Assembly (NCBI GenBank): GCA_028288305.1
Contig: JAQBOA010000036.1
Span: 109,267 to 173,266, forward strand
DNA: 64,000 nucleotides
Source: Mucilaginibacter sp.
Lineage (GTDB): Bacteria > Bacteroidota > Bacteroidia > Sphingobacteriales > Sphingobacteriaceae
Direction: 5' to 3'
This document shows, in pieces, positions 38,343 through 47,316 of this stretch (positions within the stretch are counted from its first letter, which is position 1; every line of letters starts with the position of its first letter). The notes below the pieces were generated by a model. It was not told the DNA's origin. It did no database searches and saw only the letters and a program-made list of their open reading frames with translations. Made by a program: the position numbers and the translations under genes.

Positions 38343-40739
38343 ATGACCAAACCTTATCTTTACCTCTCAATCTTTTTTTTAAGTATTTCATGTGTCTATG
38401 CACAGAAGCATACCATAACCGGGACCCTGATCGACCCGGGTAATAACGCTATTGAATTTATTCAAGTTGCTTTACTGAGAAAAGACTCCACAACGGTTGC
38501 TGTCAACTACTCGGACACAAAAGGAGCGTTTCAGCTTTCTGTCGACGGAGGAGAATACATTATGAGGATATCTTCTATCGGGAAAATACTACTGCTACGA
38601 AACATACAAATTTCTTCTAATCAATTATTAAAACCTATTCAGATAAATAGGCCAGTCGTTCAGTTGGGAGAAGTAATTATAAATCAAAATAAAAATTTAT
38701 TTGAACGAAAAATTGACCGGTTGGTTTTTGATGTTGAAAACTCTTCTAAATCCTCATCCGGAAATGCGATGGATGTCCTCCAGGTGACCCCAGGGATAGA
38801 GGTTAGCAATGACCAGGTATCCTTAATTGGAAAAAGCACGATGCGGGTTATGGTTAATGATAAATTAATCCGCCTTTCGGGAGATGAACTTTCCAATTAT
38901 TTAAGTTCCATTCCTGCGCAAGACATAAAAAACATCGAGGTGATTACGGCACCTCCAGCAAAATACGATGCTGAAGGAAACAGTGGTTTAATCAATATTA
39001 ACCTTAAAAAAGCAAAAGCCAACGCTTGGAATGCACAACTGTATACAATTTATACGCAAAGGCAGGATGCCGCATATTCTCCGGGCGTGGTATTTGACTA
39101 TAATAAAAACAAATTGAGCCTATCAGCTGCAGCAAGTTTTCGAGATGGAATATATAATCAGGAACAATATTCAGAAACATATTATCCCAATCAAATTTGG
39201 CGTATTCAATTTCCTTTTAGCCGGAATTATCATGCAAACGATATTAGGGCTGATTTAGAATATAAAATCACACCCAATTGGTCTATTGGTGGTCAATATT
39301 TACACAATTCTTATGATAGGAACATAAACGATAAGTCCCAAACCACCATAGAGGACATCAGCACAAACTCCTTGATCTCTACTTTTGCTTCTCCCGATAA
39401 TGTTATAAATAATAGTGCTTTGAACTCATTTAATATTAATAACACCATCAAATTAGATTCTTTGAACAAAAAAATGACCTTAGATTTTGATTATTTTAAT
39501 TTTCGCGCAGATATATTGTCTACCTATCAAGGTAATTACTTTGAAGACCAAACAGCCCCAGAGCAATTTTATAATGGAATTAACGGAAATATTCAGTCAA
39601 TAAAGAATTATTCAATCCGATTGGATTTTGTGATGCCTACAAAATTTGCAAATATAGATTTTGGAACAAAATACACTTTTACAAAAACCACCGACAATTT
39701 AAAATTCTTCAATTCAGGTTTGGTAGATCATTTATCTGATGATATGCCCCTAACATACAATGACTTCAGATATAATGAAGGTATAGAAGCCCTTTACTTT
39801 TCTATCAATAAGAACATAAGTAAGAAAGTTTCTTTAAAGATTGGTTTAAGGGCCGAACAAACACAAACCGAATCGGCCTCAGAAAATTTAAATTTCGACA
39901 AAAGCAATAATTATTTTAAATTATTCCCAACCTTCTATTTATCCTACAAGCCAGGTGAGGATTTGACTTATACATTAAGCTATAATCGAAGAATTGACAG
40001 ACCTGGATTTAATTCACTAAATCCGAATATTAATTATACAAGCCCATTTTTTTCGACTCAAGGTAATGCTTTTCTTCAACCGGATTATAGCGATAATGTT
40101 GAATTGACGCAAAACTTTAAAAATTTCACAACGGCAATCTATTACACAGCAGAGTATAATGCTTCCGCTCCAATAGGCCTTCCAAATGCACAAACTATGG
40201 TTATACAGAACACCGTGCTCAATTATATAAACTTACAAGCAATAGGTTTTAATGGAACTTATTTGTTTAATAAGATTTCCTGGTGGTCGAATACCGATAT
40301 TATTGATTTATCGTACAACATTACGAGCTTTAATTTGGAAGAATATCATCCAAACTTAAATGGGTGGATAGCTAAAATTAGAACTGATAACGATTTTAAC
40401 TTTAACAAAGATAAGACATTTATGGGTGGTTTTAGTTTCTATTACCGACTTCCAGCTGTGTGGCGCATCTACAATGTTAAATCTTCCAATGAGCTGAATT
40501 TAAATTTCAAATACTTATTATTTAATAAAAGCTTGTCCCTTTCCTTACAGCTTAATGATATCTGCAGATCAAATGCCCTACAGGAAACATCGACCGTGAA
40601 TGGTGTTCTACAAAACGCCCGATATTATTTTGATACACAAAGTATAAATTTAACTGTTAGCTATCGCTTTGGAAATAATAAAATTAAAGGTAAAAAAATA
40701 ACATCGGGAAATAGTAGTGAGAGAAACAGGGCTCAATAA
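38343..40739 (+). CDS. Outer-membrane beta-barrel protein of the RiPP cluster
   Basis: A 798-aa TonB-receptor-like protein: signal peptide (MTKPYLYLSIFFLSISCVYA), CarboxypepD_reg-like domain (residues 22-105), plug-like part with IEVITAPPAKYDAEGNSGLI, then barrel strands to NLTVSYRFG. It is the same family as the gene at 23395 but clearly diverged. It lies 11 bases upstream of the putative peptide-modifying enzyme, so it probably belongs to the cluster, perhaps for product export/uptake or self-protection. That role is inferred. Confidence 0.75.
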   Translation: MTKPYLYLSIFFLSISCVYAQKHTITGTLIDPGNNAIEFIQVALLRKDSTTVAVNYSDTKGAFQLSVDGGEYIMRISSIGKILLLRNIQISSNQLLKPIQINRPVVQLGEVIINQNKNLFERKIDRLVFDVENSSKSSSGNAMDVLQVTPGIEVSNDQVSLIGKSTMRVMVNDKLIRLSGDELSNYLSSIPAQDIKNIEVITAPPAKYDAEGNSGLININLKKAKANAWNAQLYTIYTQRQDAAYSPGVVFDYNKNKLSLSAAASFRDGIYNQEQYSETYYPNQIWRIQFPFSRNYHANDIRADLEYKITPNWSIGGQYLHNSYDRNINDKSQTTIEDISTNSLISTFASPDNVINNSALNSFNINNTIKLDSLNKKMTLDFDYFNFRADILSTYQGNYFEDQTAPEQFYNGINGNIQSIKNYSIRLDFVMPTKFANIDFGTKYTFTKTTDNLKFFNSGLVDHLSDDMPLTYNDFRYNEGIEALYFSINKNISKKVSLKIGLRAEQTQTESASENLNFDKSNNYFKLFPTFYLSYKPGEDLTYTLSYNRRIDRPGFNSLNPNINYTSPFFSTQGNAFLQPDYSDNVELTQNFKNFTTAIYYTAEYNASAPIGLPNAQTMVIQNTVLNYINLQAIGFNGTYLFNKISWWSNTDIIDLSYNITSFNLEEYHPNLNGWIAKIRTDNDFNFNKDKTFMGGFSFYYRLPAVWRIYNVKSSNELNLNFKYLLFNKSLSLSLQLNDICRSNALQETSTVNGVLQNARYYFDTQSINLTVSYRFGNNKIKGKKITSGNSSERNRAQ

Positions 40740-40750
40740 AAACAATCAAT

Positions 40751-41908
40751 ATGATAGATACTTCAACTTTGGCAACACACATTAATGGAAAAATAAATAC
40801 CATTAAACTTTTTTTGTACAAAAGCTATCCGGAAATATTTAGTAAGCTGGATTTTGATGATGATAGTATATTTTGTAACCCATTGTTGTTTGCTGTTTTT
40901 AGGCAAAGGTTAGCCAGTGTTTTTAGTGTTGAAGAGGAACGAGATTTAATTTCAGGAATTTTACAAGGATATTTCACTGATAAAGAAAAGGAAATTTTTT
41001 TATTAGGCCCACTCTTCAATTTTCAAGAAATAGCTTATCTCCCTAATGTTGGTTATTTTAAGAAAAACCTTAATAACAAATTTTTTAATCCCCTGGTTTA
41101 TATTGAAGGCTCAAAGATGGAGATATTAAGGTGTTCAACTCCTGCGTTGAAGTTTATACTAGAAAATATTCCAGAAGAAGATCGAAAATGGGACGACAAA
41201 ATTTACAGCGACAATATTAAGTTTTTAACGAATGCATATCATTTTATTAAAAAATCGATACCTAAACACCATCAATTAATTGAACAATGTTGCAGTTTAA
41301 TTTATCTTTTTAAAACGGATTATAAAAATTCGAACTCGTTTTCAAGTGGAAATGCTTTGGGTTCGCTATATTTTAACGTATACCAGGATACTTACGATGA
41401 AGTTTTTTTTGTGGATGATATAGCGCATCAATCTGGTCATACCATTTTAAACAATCATAATTTTAACCCTAAAGATTTTTATAAAATTAACCCACAAGAT
41501 CGGGTAGAGGATATTATTAAAAGATACGACCACAGGAACGTAAATGTTTTAGTTCATGCCTTATATACTTACTATACAACATTTTTATGCATGGACGCAT
41601 GTATTGAACACAACTGCTTTAATGAAAAGCAAAAAACAGAAGCAATTGCCCGTATTGGGTTTTACGTCGATAAATGCAGTGCGGACCTTGAGATGTTTAA
41701 AGAGGTTGCTCTTTATTATGGTGGTATCGATAATATGGTTACAGAAAGTGGATTAATGATTATTGAGGGAATTATTCAAAAACATGAAGAGGTGTTGAGA
41801 AATTGGAGCAAGCTTATTAAAAGCTATGATTATAGTAATCAAGAATACAATTATAATCACAAATTATTTTTGGAAAATAATATTTCGGCTAATATCAAAG
41901 TATGTTGA
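40751..41908 (+). CDS. Putative HxxxH peptide-modifying enzyme (aKG-HExxH-like)
   Basis: A 385-aa cytoplasmic protein. Residues 222-230 read DDIAHQSGH, and about 40 residues on comes YDHRNVNVLVHALYTYYTTF (His269). This order (H-x3-H, then D-x-R-x4-L-x-H) resembles proteins annotated with a HEXXH motif in RiPP clusters (aKG-HExxH-type peptide beta-hydroxylases), with Gln in place of the Glu. It is coupled to the outer-membrane gene and precedes the precursor peptide. Function as a peptide hydroxylase is an inference. A paralogue at 42696 lacks these histidines. Confidence 0.55.
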   Translation: MIDTSTLATHINGKINTIKLFLYKSYPEIFSKLDFDDDSIFCNPLLFAVFRQRLASVFSVEEERDLISGILQGYFTDKEKEIFLLGPLFNFQEIAYLPNVGYFKKNLNNKFFNPLVYIEGSKMEILRCSTPALKFILENIPEEDRKWDDKIYSDNIKFLTNAYHFIKKSIPKHHQLIEQCCSLIYLFKTDYKNSNSFSSGNALGSLYFNVYQDTYDEVFFVDDIAHQSGHTILNNHNFNPKDFYKINPQDRVEDIIKRYDHRNVNVLVHALYTYYTTFLCMDACIEHNCFNEKQKTEAIARIGFYVDKCSADLEMFKEVALYYGGIDNMVTESGLMIIEGIIQKHEEVLRNWSKLIKSYDYSNQEYNYNHKLFLENNISANIKVC

Positions 41909-41997
41909 ATAAATATAAAAAGGCGGTTGGACCAACCCCCATCACCCTTTTGACACAAAAACAATAGGAGACTAACGTCGCCCTAAAGGGTGAAAGT

Positions 41998-42069
41998 ATG
42001 AAATATAGGGGCAAAAAAAGCAAAAGGAGGCTTTATTATCCCAAAGATTATCTTGTAAGTAGGCCTTAA
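41998..42069 (+). CDS. Possible 23-aa basic peptide
   Basis: Frame MKYRGKKSKRRLYYPKDYLV then SRP. It is strongly basic and lies between the modifying enzyme and the precursor gene. It may be accidental; kept because a second small basic frame (42493) flanks the precursor on the other side. Confidence 0.2.
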   Translation: MKYRGKKSKRRLYYPKDYLVSRP

Positions 42070-42180
42070 ATGGAGTTACTTATTAGTTTCGGAATTGCTG
42101 TCAAATAAAGAGAATAACAGCAAATGGCGGAAACCGAAAAGCCAGTAATGAGTAGGTTACACAATTAATTCAAAAATGTT

Positions 42181-42348
42181 ATGAATAAAAACATTGGAAA
42201 ATTATCTTTTGAAGAGTTAGCAAAACAAGCTGATTTAATTACTTCTGAAGATTTGTTGAACACTATTGCCGGTGGCAACAGTGTTCAAACTGGAGACCTA
42301 AGTGCTTGTCATTTAGATAGCTGCCATGCTGCAACTGCAGGGGCTTAA
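42181..42348 (+). CDS. RiPP-like precursor peptide with double-glycine leader
   Basis: A 55-aa peptide. The leader MNKNIGKLSFEELAKQADLI continues with TSEDLLNTIAGG, the Bacteroidota GG-type leader (L-S-F-E-E-L ... I-x-G-G) cleaved by C39 peptidases. The 23-residue core (33-55) contains SACHLDSCHAA, a repeated Cys-His pair, plus Ser, Thr and Asp that could be modified. It is followed by its own terminator, then by a modifying-enzyme paralogue and the C39-peptidase exporter, so processing and export are provided locally. Confidence 0.8.
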   Translation: MNKNIGKLSFEELAKQADLITSEDLLNTIAGGNSVQTGDLSACHLDSCHAATAGA

Positions 42349-42356
42349 CTGTTTAT

Positions 42357-42373
42357 TCACAAATTATTTGTGA
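42357..42373 (+). promoter_or_regulatory. Small palindrome after precursor stop
   Basis: TCACAAATTATTTGTGA is a perfect palindrome directly after the precursor gene; it may stabilise the short messenger or bind a regulator. Confidence 0.35.
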
Positions 42374-42384
42374 GTTATTTAACT

Positions 42385-42425
42385 AAGACAGGAAAGTGTT
42401 GAATTTCAATTCTTCCTGTCTTTTT
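42385..42425 (+). terminator. Terminator after precursor peptide
   Basis: AAGACAGGAA (42385-42394) pairs with TTCCTGTCTT (42413-42422), followed by T residues. It would let the precursor be made in excess over the downstream export genes. Confidence 0.8.
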
Positions 42426-42492
42426 ACTTTTTAGTTAATTAAAATAAATTGCATGTACTAAAGCGGCAATGCCTTAAAATACAATCGACTCC

Positions 42493-42618
42493 ATGGACAA
42501 AAAAAGAAGAGCCAGGAGGGGAGCAAAGAAACAACAAAACAGTAAAATTAATTGGCGGCATACCGATACTGATGCGTGGATGAAACTAAAAAAGCTTTAT
42601 CCGGCACTTTTAACTTAA
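42493..42618 (+). CDS. Possible 41-aa basic peptide
   Basis: Frame MDKKRRARRGAKKQQNSKIN then WRHTDTDAWMKLKKLYPALL and T. It has a highly basic N-terminus and an amphipathic C-terminus, no signal or GG leader. It sits between the precursor and the enzyme paralogue. Family not recognised; it may be a small accessory or immunity peptide, or not expressed. Confidence 0.35.
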   Translation: MDKKRRARRGAKKQQNSKINWRHTDTDAWMKLKKLYPALLT

Positions 42619-42695
42619 CACTATTGTTAAGCTAAAAAGAGCCCCAAATAAAGCATAATATTATACTAAAACACCTTTAACACAGCAATAGTTAT

Positions 42696-43829
42696 ATGAT
42701 AGAATTAATGGAGTTATTAGAATTAAAGCGTGCTGAATTAGCCAATACGATCAAAATATTAATTTATAAACAAAATCCTGATTTATTAAAAAATCTTGAT
42801 TTAAATAATGACGATATCTTTTTAGAACCGCTAATATCTGGATACTTTAATTATCAAAATTGGAAAAGTGATTTTCCAAAGGAAGTATTAAGTGAGCTTC
42901 TTATTGATAAAAATGATGATTTTAAAAAAATACAGCATTTATATAATGGTGACAGAATTGCTTATTTACCGAGAATTGGTTATGTAGATGGATCTGATAA
43001 TTTATCAGTCGAAGCTTCACATACTATTCAAAATAGTAGTATCGAAGTCTTGAAATATGAAGTGCCTTTGATAAGGGGTATGATACATCTGTTGAATATA
43101 CGCAGACCAATAGATGATGAAGATTTGTTGCTGGATGTTTCACTATATAATAAGTACATTAATGTATTAGAAGAAGTATTTGTAATTTTAAATAATACTT
43201 CAAAAAATATGGTCATTATGATGAATACAGTGATAAAAAAAATTGTATTTTACCAAATTAAAAACAAATTCGGCCGTTCATTTTCTTCAATTAATACAAG
43301 CGGCTTATTATATATTAATATAAATACAGCTTTAATGAATGAGACGTATTTTATTAATGAGTTGGTTATTACACTAAACACAAGTATGTTCTCTATTCTA
43401 TTTCATGATGGGAAAAATGTCTTCAAATTAGCTTACAGCACTAAGATATCAAGTTATTTGAATACAAATGATATAAGGGATAGGAATCTATTTACATTGT
43501 TTTCACATTTTTTCACTAACTCTTCATCTGCAAAATGTTTAATTCAAGTGTATGAAAGCACAGCTTCTAATTTGTATAGAAGTGTAAACCTTGAGAATAG
43601 AATTGTATTTCATCTTAAAAAAGCTATGCTCGATTTGGACAAAATAAAAGCTATCATTAATTTTCATACCGGGATTGAATATGTATTTAATAAGGAGGCT
43701 CTCTGGGTATATGAAAGGACTTTGGATGAACTCATCATAAACCTCGATAAATACGAATCACATTTTGTCAAATACAATTTTGATGATTTTGATAATAAAA
43801 ATAGCTTTAGAGACTTCGAAGAGGGTTGA
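42696..43829 (+). CDS. Histidine-less paralogue of the putative modifying enzyme
   Basis: A 377-aa protein that aligns with the product of 40751-41908 along its length: ANTIKILIYKQNPDLLKNLD against NTIKLFLYKSYPEIFSKLD, RIAYLPRIGY against EIAYLPNVGY, and FSSINTSGLLYININ against FSSGNALGSLYFNV. At the position of HQSGH it reads ITLNT (residues 225-229), so the putative metal site is lost. It probably acts as a leader-binding or structural partner rather than an enzyme. It is followed by the exporter after 15 bases. Confidence 0.55.
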   Translation: MIELMELLELKRAELANTIKILIYKQNPDLLKNLDLNNDDIFLEPLISGYFNYQNWKSDFPKEVLSELLIDKNDDFKKIQHLYNGDRIAYLPRIGYVDGSDNLSVEASHTIQNSSIEVLKYEVPLIRGMIHLLNIRRPIDDEDLLLDVSLYNKYINVLEEVFVILNNTSKNMVIMMNTVIKKIVFYQIKNKFGRSFSSINTSGLLYININTALMNETYFINELVITLNTSMFSILFHDGKNVFKLAYSTKISSYLNTNDIRDRNLFTLFSHFFTNSSSAKCLIQVYESTASNLYRSVNLENRIVFHLKKAMLDLDKIKAIINFHTGIEYVFNKEALWVYERTLDELIINLDKYESHFVKYNFDDFDNKNSFRDFEEG

Positions 43830-43844
43830 TTTATTTTTAACATT

Positions 43845-46031
43845 GTGCGAGACAAATTTCCATTTTACAAACAACTTGATTATCGAGACTGCGGCCCAAC
43901 ATGTCTTCAGATGATTTCTAAACACTATGGTAAAAATATATCAAGGGAATATCTAAGAAGTATTGCTGGAATAACTCGGATAGGAGTAACAATGGGTGGC
44001 ATTTCTGATGCTGCCGAAAATATTGGTTTTAGAACACTAGGAATGAAAGTGTCTTTTAGTCAATTAATTAAGGATATACCAGTCCCTTGTATTATTCCAT
44101 GGAAACAAAATCATTTCGTTGTGATCTACAATGTAACCGATGGTGAAATTTGGATAGCTGATCCAGCAAAAAATAAAATAAAATATAGCTATGATGATTT
44201 TTTAAATAATTGGACTACGCTAGATAACACTGGTTACGTTTTAGTTCTTAATCCAACTAATGATTTCTATTCATTAAACTTAAAAGATAAAAATAGTCGA
44301 AAGGGAATTCGTTTTCTTATACCATATTTAAAAACATATAAAAAATCCATTGCCCAAATATTTGTAGGCTTAATACTTGGATCGGCCATTCAGTTTGTTA
44401 TGCCTTTTTTGATCAGGGCAATAGTTGACGTAGGAATTAAAGATAAGAACATTTCATTTATCTATTTGATTTTAACCGCACAGATATTTCTTTTTTTTTC
44501 GCAAACCTTAATTCAAATTTTCAGAGAATGGATAGTACTACATATAACGAGTAAGTTAAATATAAGGATGGTTTCTGACTTTTTATATAAAGTTCTTAAT
44601 CTTCCAATTTCATACTTCGAGACGCGGAATACTGGTGAACACTTGCAAAGAATTACCGATCATCGTAGAGTTCAAGATTTTGTCGGTACCGCTTCATTCA
44701 GTCTTGTTTATTCCATATTGTTATTTGTAATATTTAACATTATTTTACTTCAGTACAATCTAAAAATATTTGCGGTTTTTTTTATAGGTGCAATCGCCTT
44801 TATTTCCTGGACATTATTTTTTCTGCGAAGAAGAGCGGAGATTGATTACAGACGAAGTGATGAACAGGCCGAAAGTCAAGCTGCTTTGGTTCAAATTATT
44901 AATGGAGTTAACGACATAAAACTAAATAATTCACAACAGAAAAATAGATGGAAATGGGAGCTTGTCCAGGTTCGACTTTTTAAAACATCGATAAAGTCTT
45001 TATCCCTTACTCAAGTCCAAACCATTGGTTCTGGATTCATAAACGAGCTTAAAAATATATTAATTACATTTTTGTGTGCTTATTCCGTTATTAAGGGCGA
45101 CATCACTATAGGTGTAATGATGTCTATACAGTATGTGGTTGGACAATTAAATGTTCCCCTCAATGATTTTATCAGGTATATACAATTGTGGCAAGATGCA
45201 AAATTGAGTATAGAGCGATTGAATCAAGTACACAACAATGAAGATGAAGATTTCGGACATAAGAAGCAAAATATAGAACTGAAAGGCAAGGATATTGTTT
45301 TTGATAATTTATGGTTTCGTTATGGAGGGAATACAACCCCTTTCATTTTGAAAAACTTAAATTGCGTATTTCCAAACGGGAAAGTAACTGCGATAGTTGG
45401 TGCAAGCGGAAGCGGAAAAACAACTTTACTTAAATTGTTGTTAAAATTTAATGAACCTACTCAAGGTGCAATTCTTGTTGATGAAAACGATTTAAAAACC
45501 ATTAACAACAATTATTGGCGTATGCATTGTGGGGCTGTGCTACAAGAGACCTTTGTTTTTGATGATACCATCCTTGGGAACATTTCTGAATCAGAACAAA
45601 CAGACCGCATTAATTTCAAAATGATTGAAGATGCGTCAGAAATTGCAAATGTTACAGAGTTTGTTTCACGATTACCAAACAATTACAATACAACAATCGG
45701 GGCATCAGGTTTAGTTTTAAGTGGAGGTCAAATTCAGCGCTTAATGATTGCTAGAGCAGTTTATAAGAATCCAGAATTTATTTTTTTTGATGAAGCCACG
45801 AGTTCATTAGATGCTAATAACGAAAAAATAATCATGGAAAACCTTGATAAGTTCATGAAAAATAGAACTTCAGTAATAATCGCTCATCGTTTGAGCACGG
45901 TAAAAAATGCTGACAAAATCATTGTTCTTGAGAATGGTGAAATCGTGGAGGAGGGAAATCACCAGTCCCTTACGGAAAAACGAGGAAAATATTTTGAATT
46001 GGTAAAAAATCAATTGGAATTAGGGGGATAG
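43845..46031 (+). CDS. Peptidase-containing ABC exporter (C39 peptidase, PCAT)
   Basis: A 728-aa inner-membrane transporter that removes GG leaders and exports the core peptide. The N-terminal C39 domain has the nucleophile C16 in YRDCGPTC, His in KQNHFVVIY and Asp in IADPAKN. Six membrane helices follow (about residues 160-430), then the nucleotide-binding domain with Walker A GASGSGKTT (519-527), signature LSGGQIQRL and Walker B IFFDEATSSLD. The start is GTG at 43845, needed to keep the full C39 domain. Its natural substrate is the precursor at 42181. Confidence 0.92.
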   Translation: MRDKFPFYKQLDYRDCGPTCLQMISKHYGKNISREYLRSIAGITRIGVTMGGISDAAENIGFRTLGMKVSFSQLIKDIPVPCIIPWKQNHFVVIYNVTDGEIWIADPAKNKIKYSYDDFLNNWTTLDNTGYVLVLNPTNDFYSLNLKDKNSRKGIRFLIPYLKTYKKSIAQIFVGLILGSAIQFVMPFLIRAIVDVGIKDKNISFIYLILTAQIFLFFSQTLIQIFREWIVLHITSKLNIRMVSDFLYKVLNLPISYFETRNTGEHLQRITDHRRVQDFVGTASFSLVYSILLFVIFNIILLQYNLKIFAVFFIGAIAFISWTLFFLRRRAEIDYRRSDEQAESQAALVQIINGVNDIKLNNSQQKNRWKWELVQVRLFKTSIKSLSLTQVQTIGSGFINELKNILITFLCAYSVIKGDITIGVMMSIQYVVGQLNVPLNDFIRYIQLWQDAKLSIERLNQVHNNEDEDFGHKKQNIELKGKDIVFDNLWFRYGGNTTPFILKNLNCVFPNGKVTAIVGASGSGKTTLLKLLLKFNEPTQGAILVDENDLKTINNNYWRMHCGAVLQETFVFDDTILGNISESEQTDRINFKMIEDASEIANVTEFVSRLPNNYNTTIGASGLVLSGGQIQRLMIARAVYKNPEFIFFDEATSSLDANNEKIIMENLDKFMKNRTSVIIAHRLSTVKNADKIIVLENGEIVEEGNHQSLTEKRGKYFELVKNQLELGG

Positions 46032-46032
46032 T

Positions 46033-46542
46033 ATGATGTCTGAAAATAATGAATCAATTATTTATAGTGAACCTGTAAATAAAATATTGGAAAATTCTGA
46101 TATTTTTTTTTTCAAGTGGGGATTACTCATTTTTTTATTTTTCATTTTTGTTTTACTTGGTTTAGCAGTAACCGTAAAATACCCCGATAAAATAATCTTA
46201 CCACAAGGTAGGGTCTCGTCTGTTCCTCAAACACAAAGTATAATATATTCAACAGTAATTGGAAAGCCGCAAGTGGATAAAATTAAGATTGGCGCACGCG
46301 CTTTATTTTATGTTGATAACAATCAGTTTCCTGAACACAAAGGTACTATGGAGGGTGTCGTGTCATGGATCTCAAAAATTCCTTCTAAAAATGGAGATTA
46401 CGCCATTCAAGTACAGTTAAAAAACTCGTCAATCATTGTCCGAAGATCAACTTCAGGGCTCAAAACAGATATGGTAACTTCTGTAGAGGTTTTGACCAAC
46501 GAAATCACCCTAATTGGTCGTCTTTTTAATCAAAAAAAATGA
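46033..46542 (+). CDS. Very short HlyD-like membrane-fusion adaptor
   Basis: A 169-aa protein with one helix (residues 27-49), then VKYPDKIILPQGRVSS and a beta-rich part (IGARALFYVDNNQFPEHKGTMEGVVSWIS). These are the start and end parts of HlyD-type adaptors; the long coiled-coil hairpin and lipoyl halves between them (usually about 200 residues) are absent. It starts one base after the exporter stop, so both are co-translated. It may be a natural mini-adaptor or an internally deleted gene. Confidence 0.65.
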   Translation: MMSENNESIIYSEPVNKILENSDIFFFKWGLLIFLFFIFVLLGLAVTVKYPDKIILPQGRVSSVPQTQSIIYSTVIGKPQVDKIKIGARALFYVDNNQFPEHKGTMEGVVSWISKIPSKNGDYAIQVQLKNSSIIVRRSTSGLKTDMVTSVEVLTNEITLIGRLFNQKK

Positions 46543-46856
46543 TAACAGTTTTGCCACGGAATAGGGTGTAACATATGTCCGAAACGTCCAATATGGTTTC
46601 TATCTAATGTCAATACATCTATAAACGCCATATCCTTTAAAACCCGCAATTCACTCTTATAAGAAAAAGACTTATAAAAAGGTGTTTCATGCGTAATGTC
46701 ATAGAATTTTATTTCAGGTTTTTGATTTGCTCCGGCATCAATGTTTTCCTTTTGCGTTATTATCTGCAAGTCGAAAGTTTGAATACGGCTTAGAAATTCC
46801 TTAAAATGCTGCATAACAGCAAATTGCATAATGGTTATTTGACATATAAAAAGCAT
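46530..46856 (-). CDS. Doubtful reading frame, unknown
   Basis: A 108-residue frame opposite the adaptor 3' end. It has some protein-like character (FLSRIQTFDLQIITQKENID, LRVLKDMAFIDVLTLDRNHI) but no recognisable domain, and it overlaps the adaptor by 13 bases. It could be the end of a gene broken when the unit inserted. Kept only as a possibility. Confidence 0.2.
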   Translation of the reverse strand: MLFICQITIMQFAVMQHFKEFLSRIQTFDLQIITQKENIDAGANQKPEIKFYDITHETPFYKSFSYKSELRVLKDMAFIDVLTLDRNHIGRFGHMLHPIPWQNCYHFF

Positions 46857-46901
46857 TATCGATCAGTTAATGTTTTCCATTGCAAAGTATTTTTATCGTA
46901 T

Positions 46902-47013
46902 TTGTGTGAGAAATGTGTGAGAATAAAAAAGCCCCACTTGCCGAAGTGGGGCTAACTTGTTGATTTACAAGCTCCTGAGGCTGGGCTCGAACCAGCGACC
47001 CTCTGATTAACAG
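46902..47013. repeat. Central att-like junction between RiPP and defence units
   Basis: The left part (46902-46975) repeats 37402-37475, including the terminator hairpin at 46930-46953. The right part (46971-47013, 43 bases) is identical to 63461-63503. Read on the minus strand it is the 3' half of tRNA-Asn from CTGTTAATCAG (anticodon GTT) through GGTTCGAGCC to AGGAGC. The two repeats share only GCTCC (46971-46975). It therefore combines the right end of one integrated unit and the left end of the next. Confidence 0.85.
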
Positions 47014-47316
47014 AAAGAGCCTCAGTGTATATAATATCCTAATTATCAGTATTTTATAACCTTAAATTATTTCACTGTTACGTATTTGTAACACATTTTG
47101 ATCTTGCACCGCCATGTTTCGCTTTATCAAATATAATTAAAATGTTGAAATAGCAGTCTTGAACTTTTATATCCATCATTAACGAGTAGCAGTGTTTTAT
47201 AAATTATTTGAAGTTTAATCCTGTTTTTGGCTGTGAGTTTAAGTGAACTCAACAGATTTAAACTTGAACCGTTTTTGTGCATACGCAGCTATATTATAAA
47301 TCTGTATTGTTTGGCC
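47014..47316. other. Gap inside left end of the defence unit
   Basis: No gene. ACTGTTACGTATTTGT at 47074-47089 is repeated exactly at 63292-63307 near the other end of the unit and is a candidate integrase arm-binding site. The rest is AT-rich. Confidence 0.5.
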
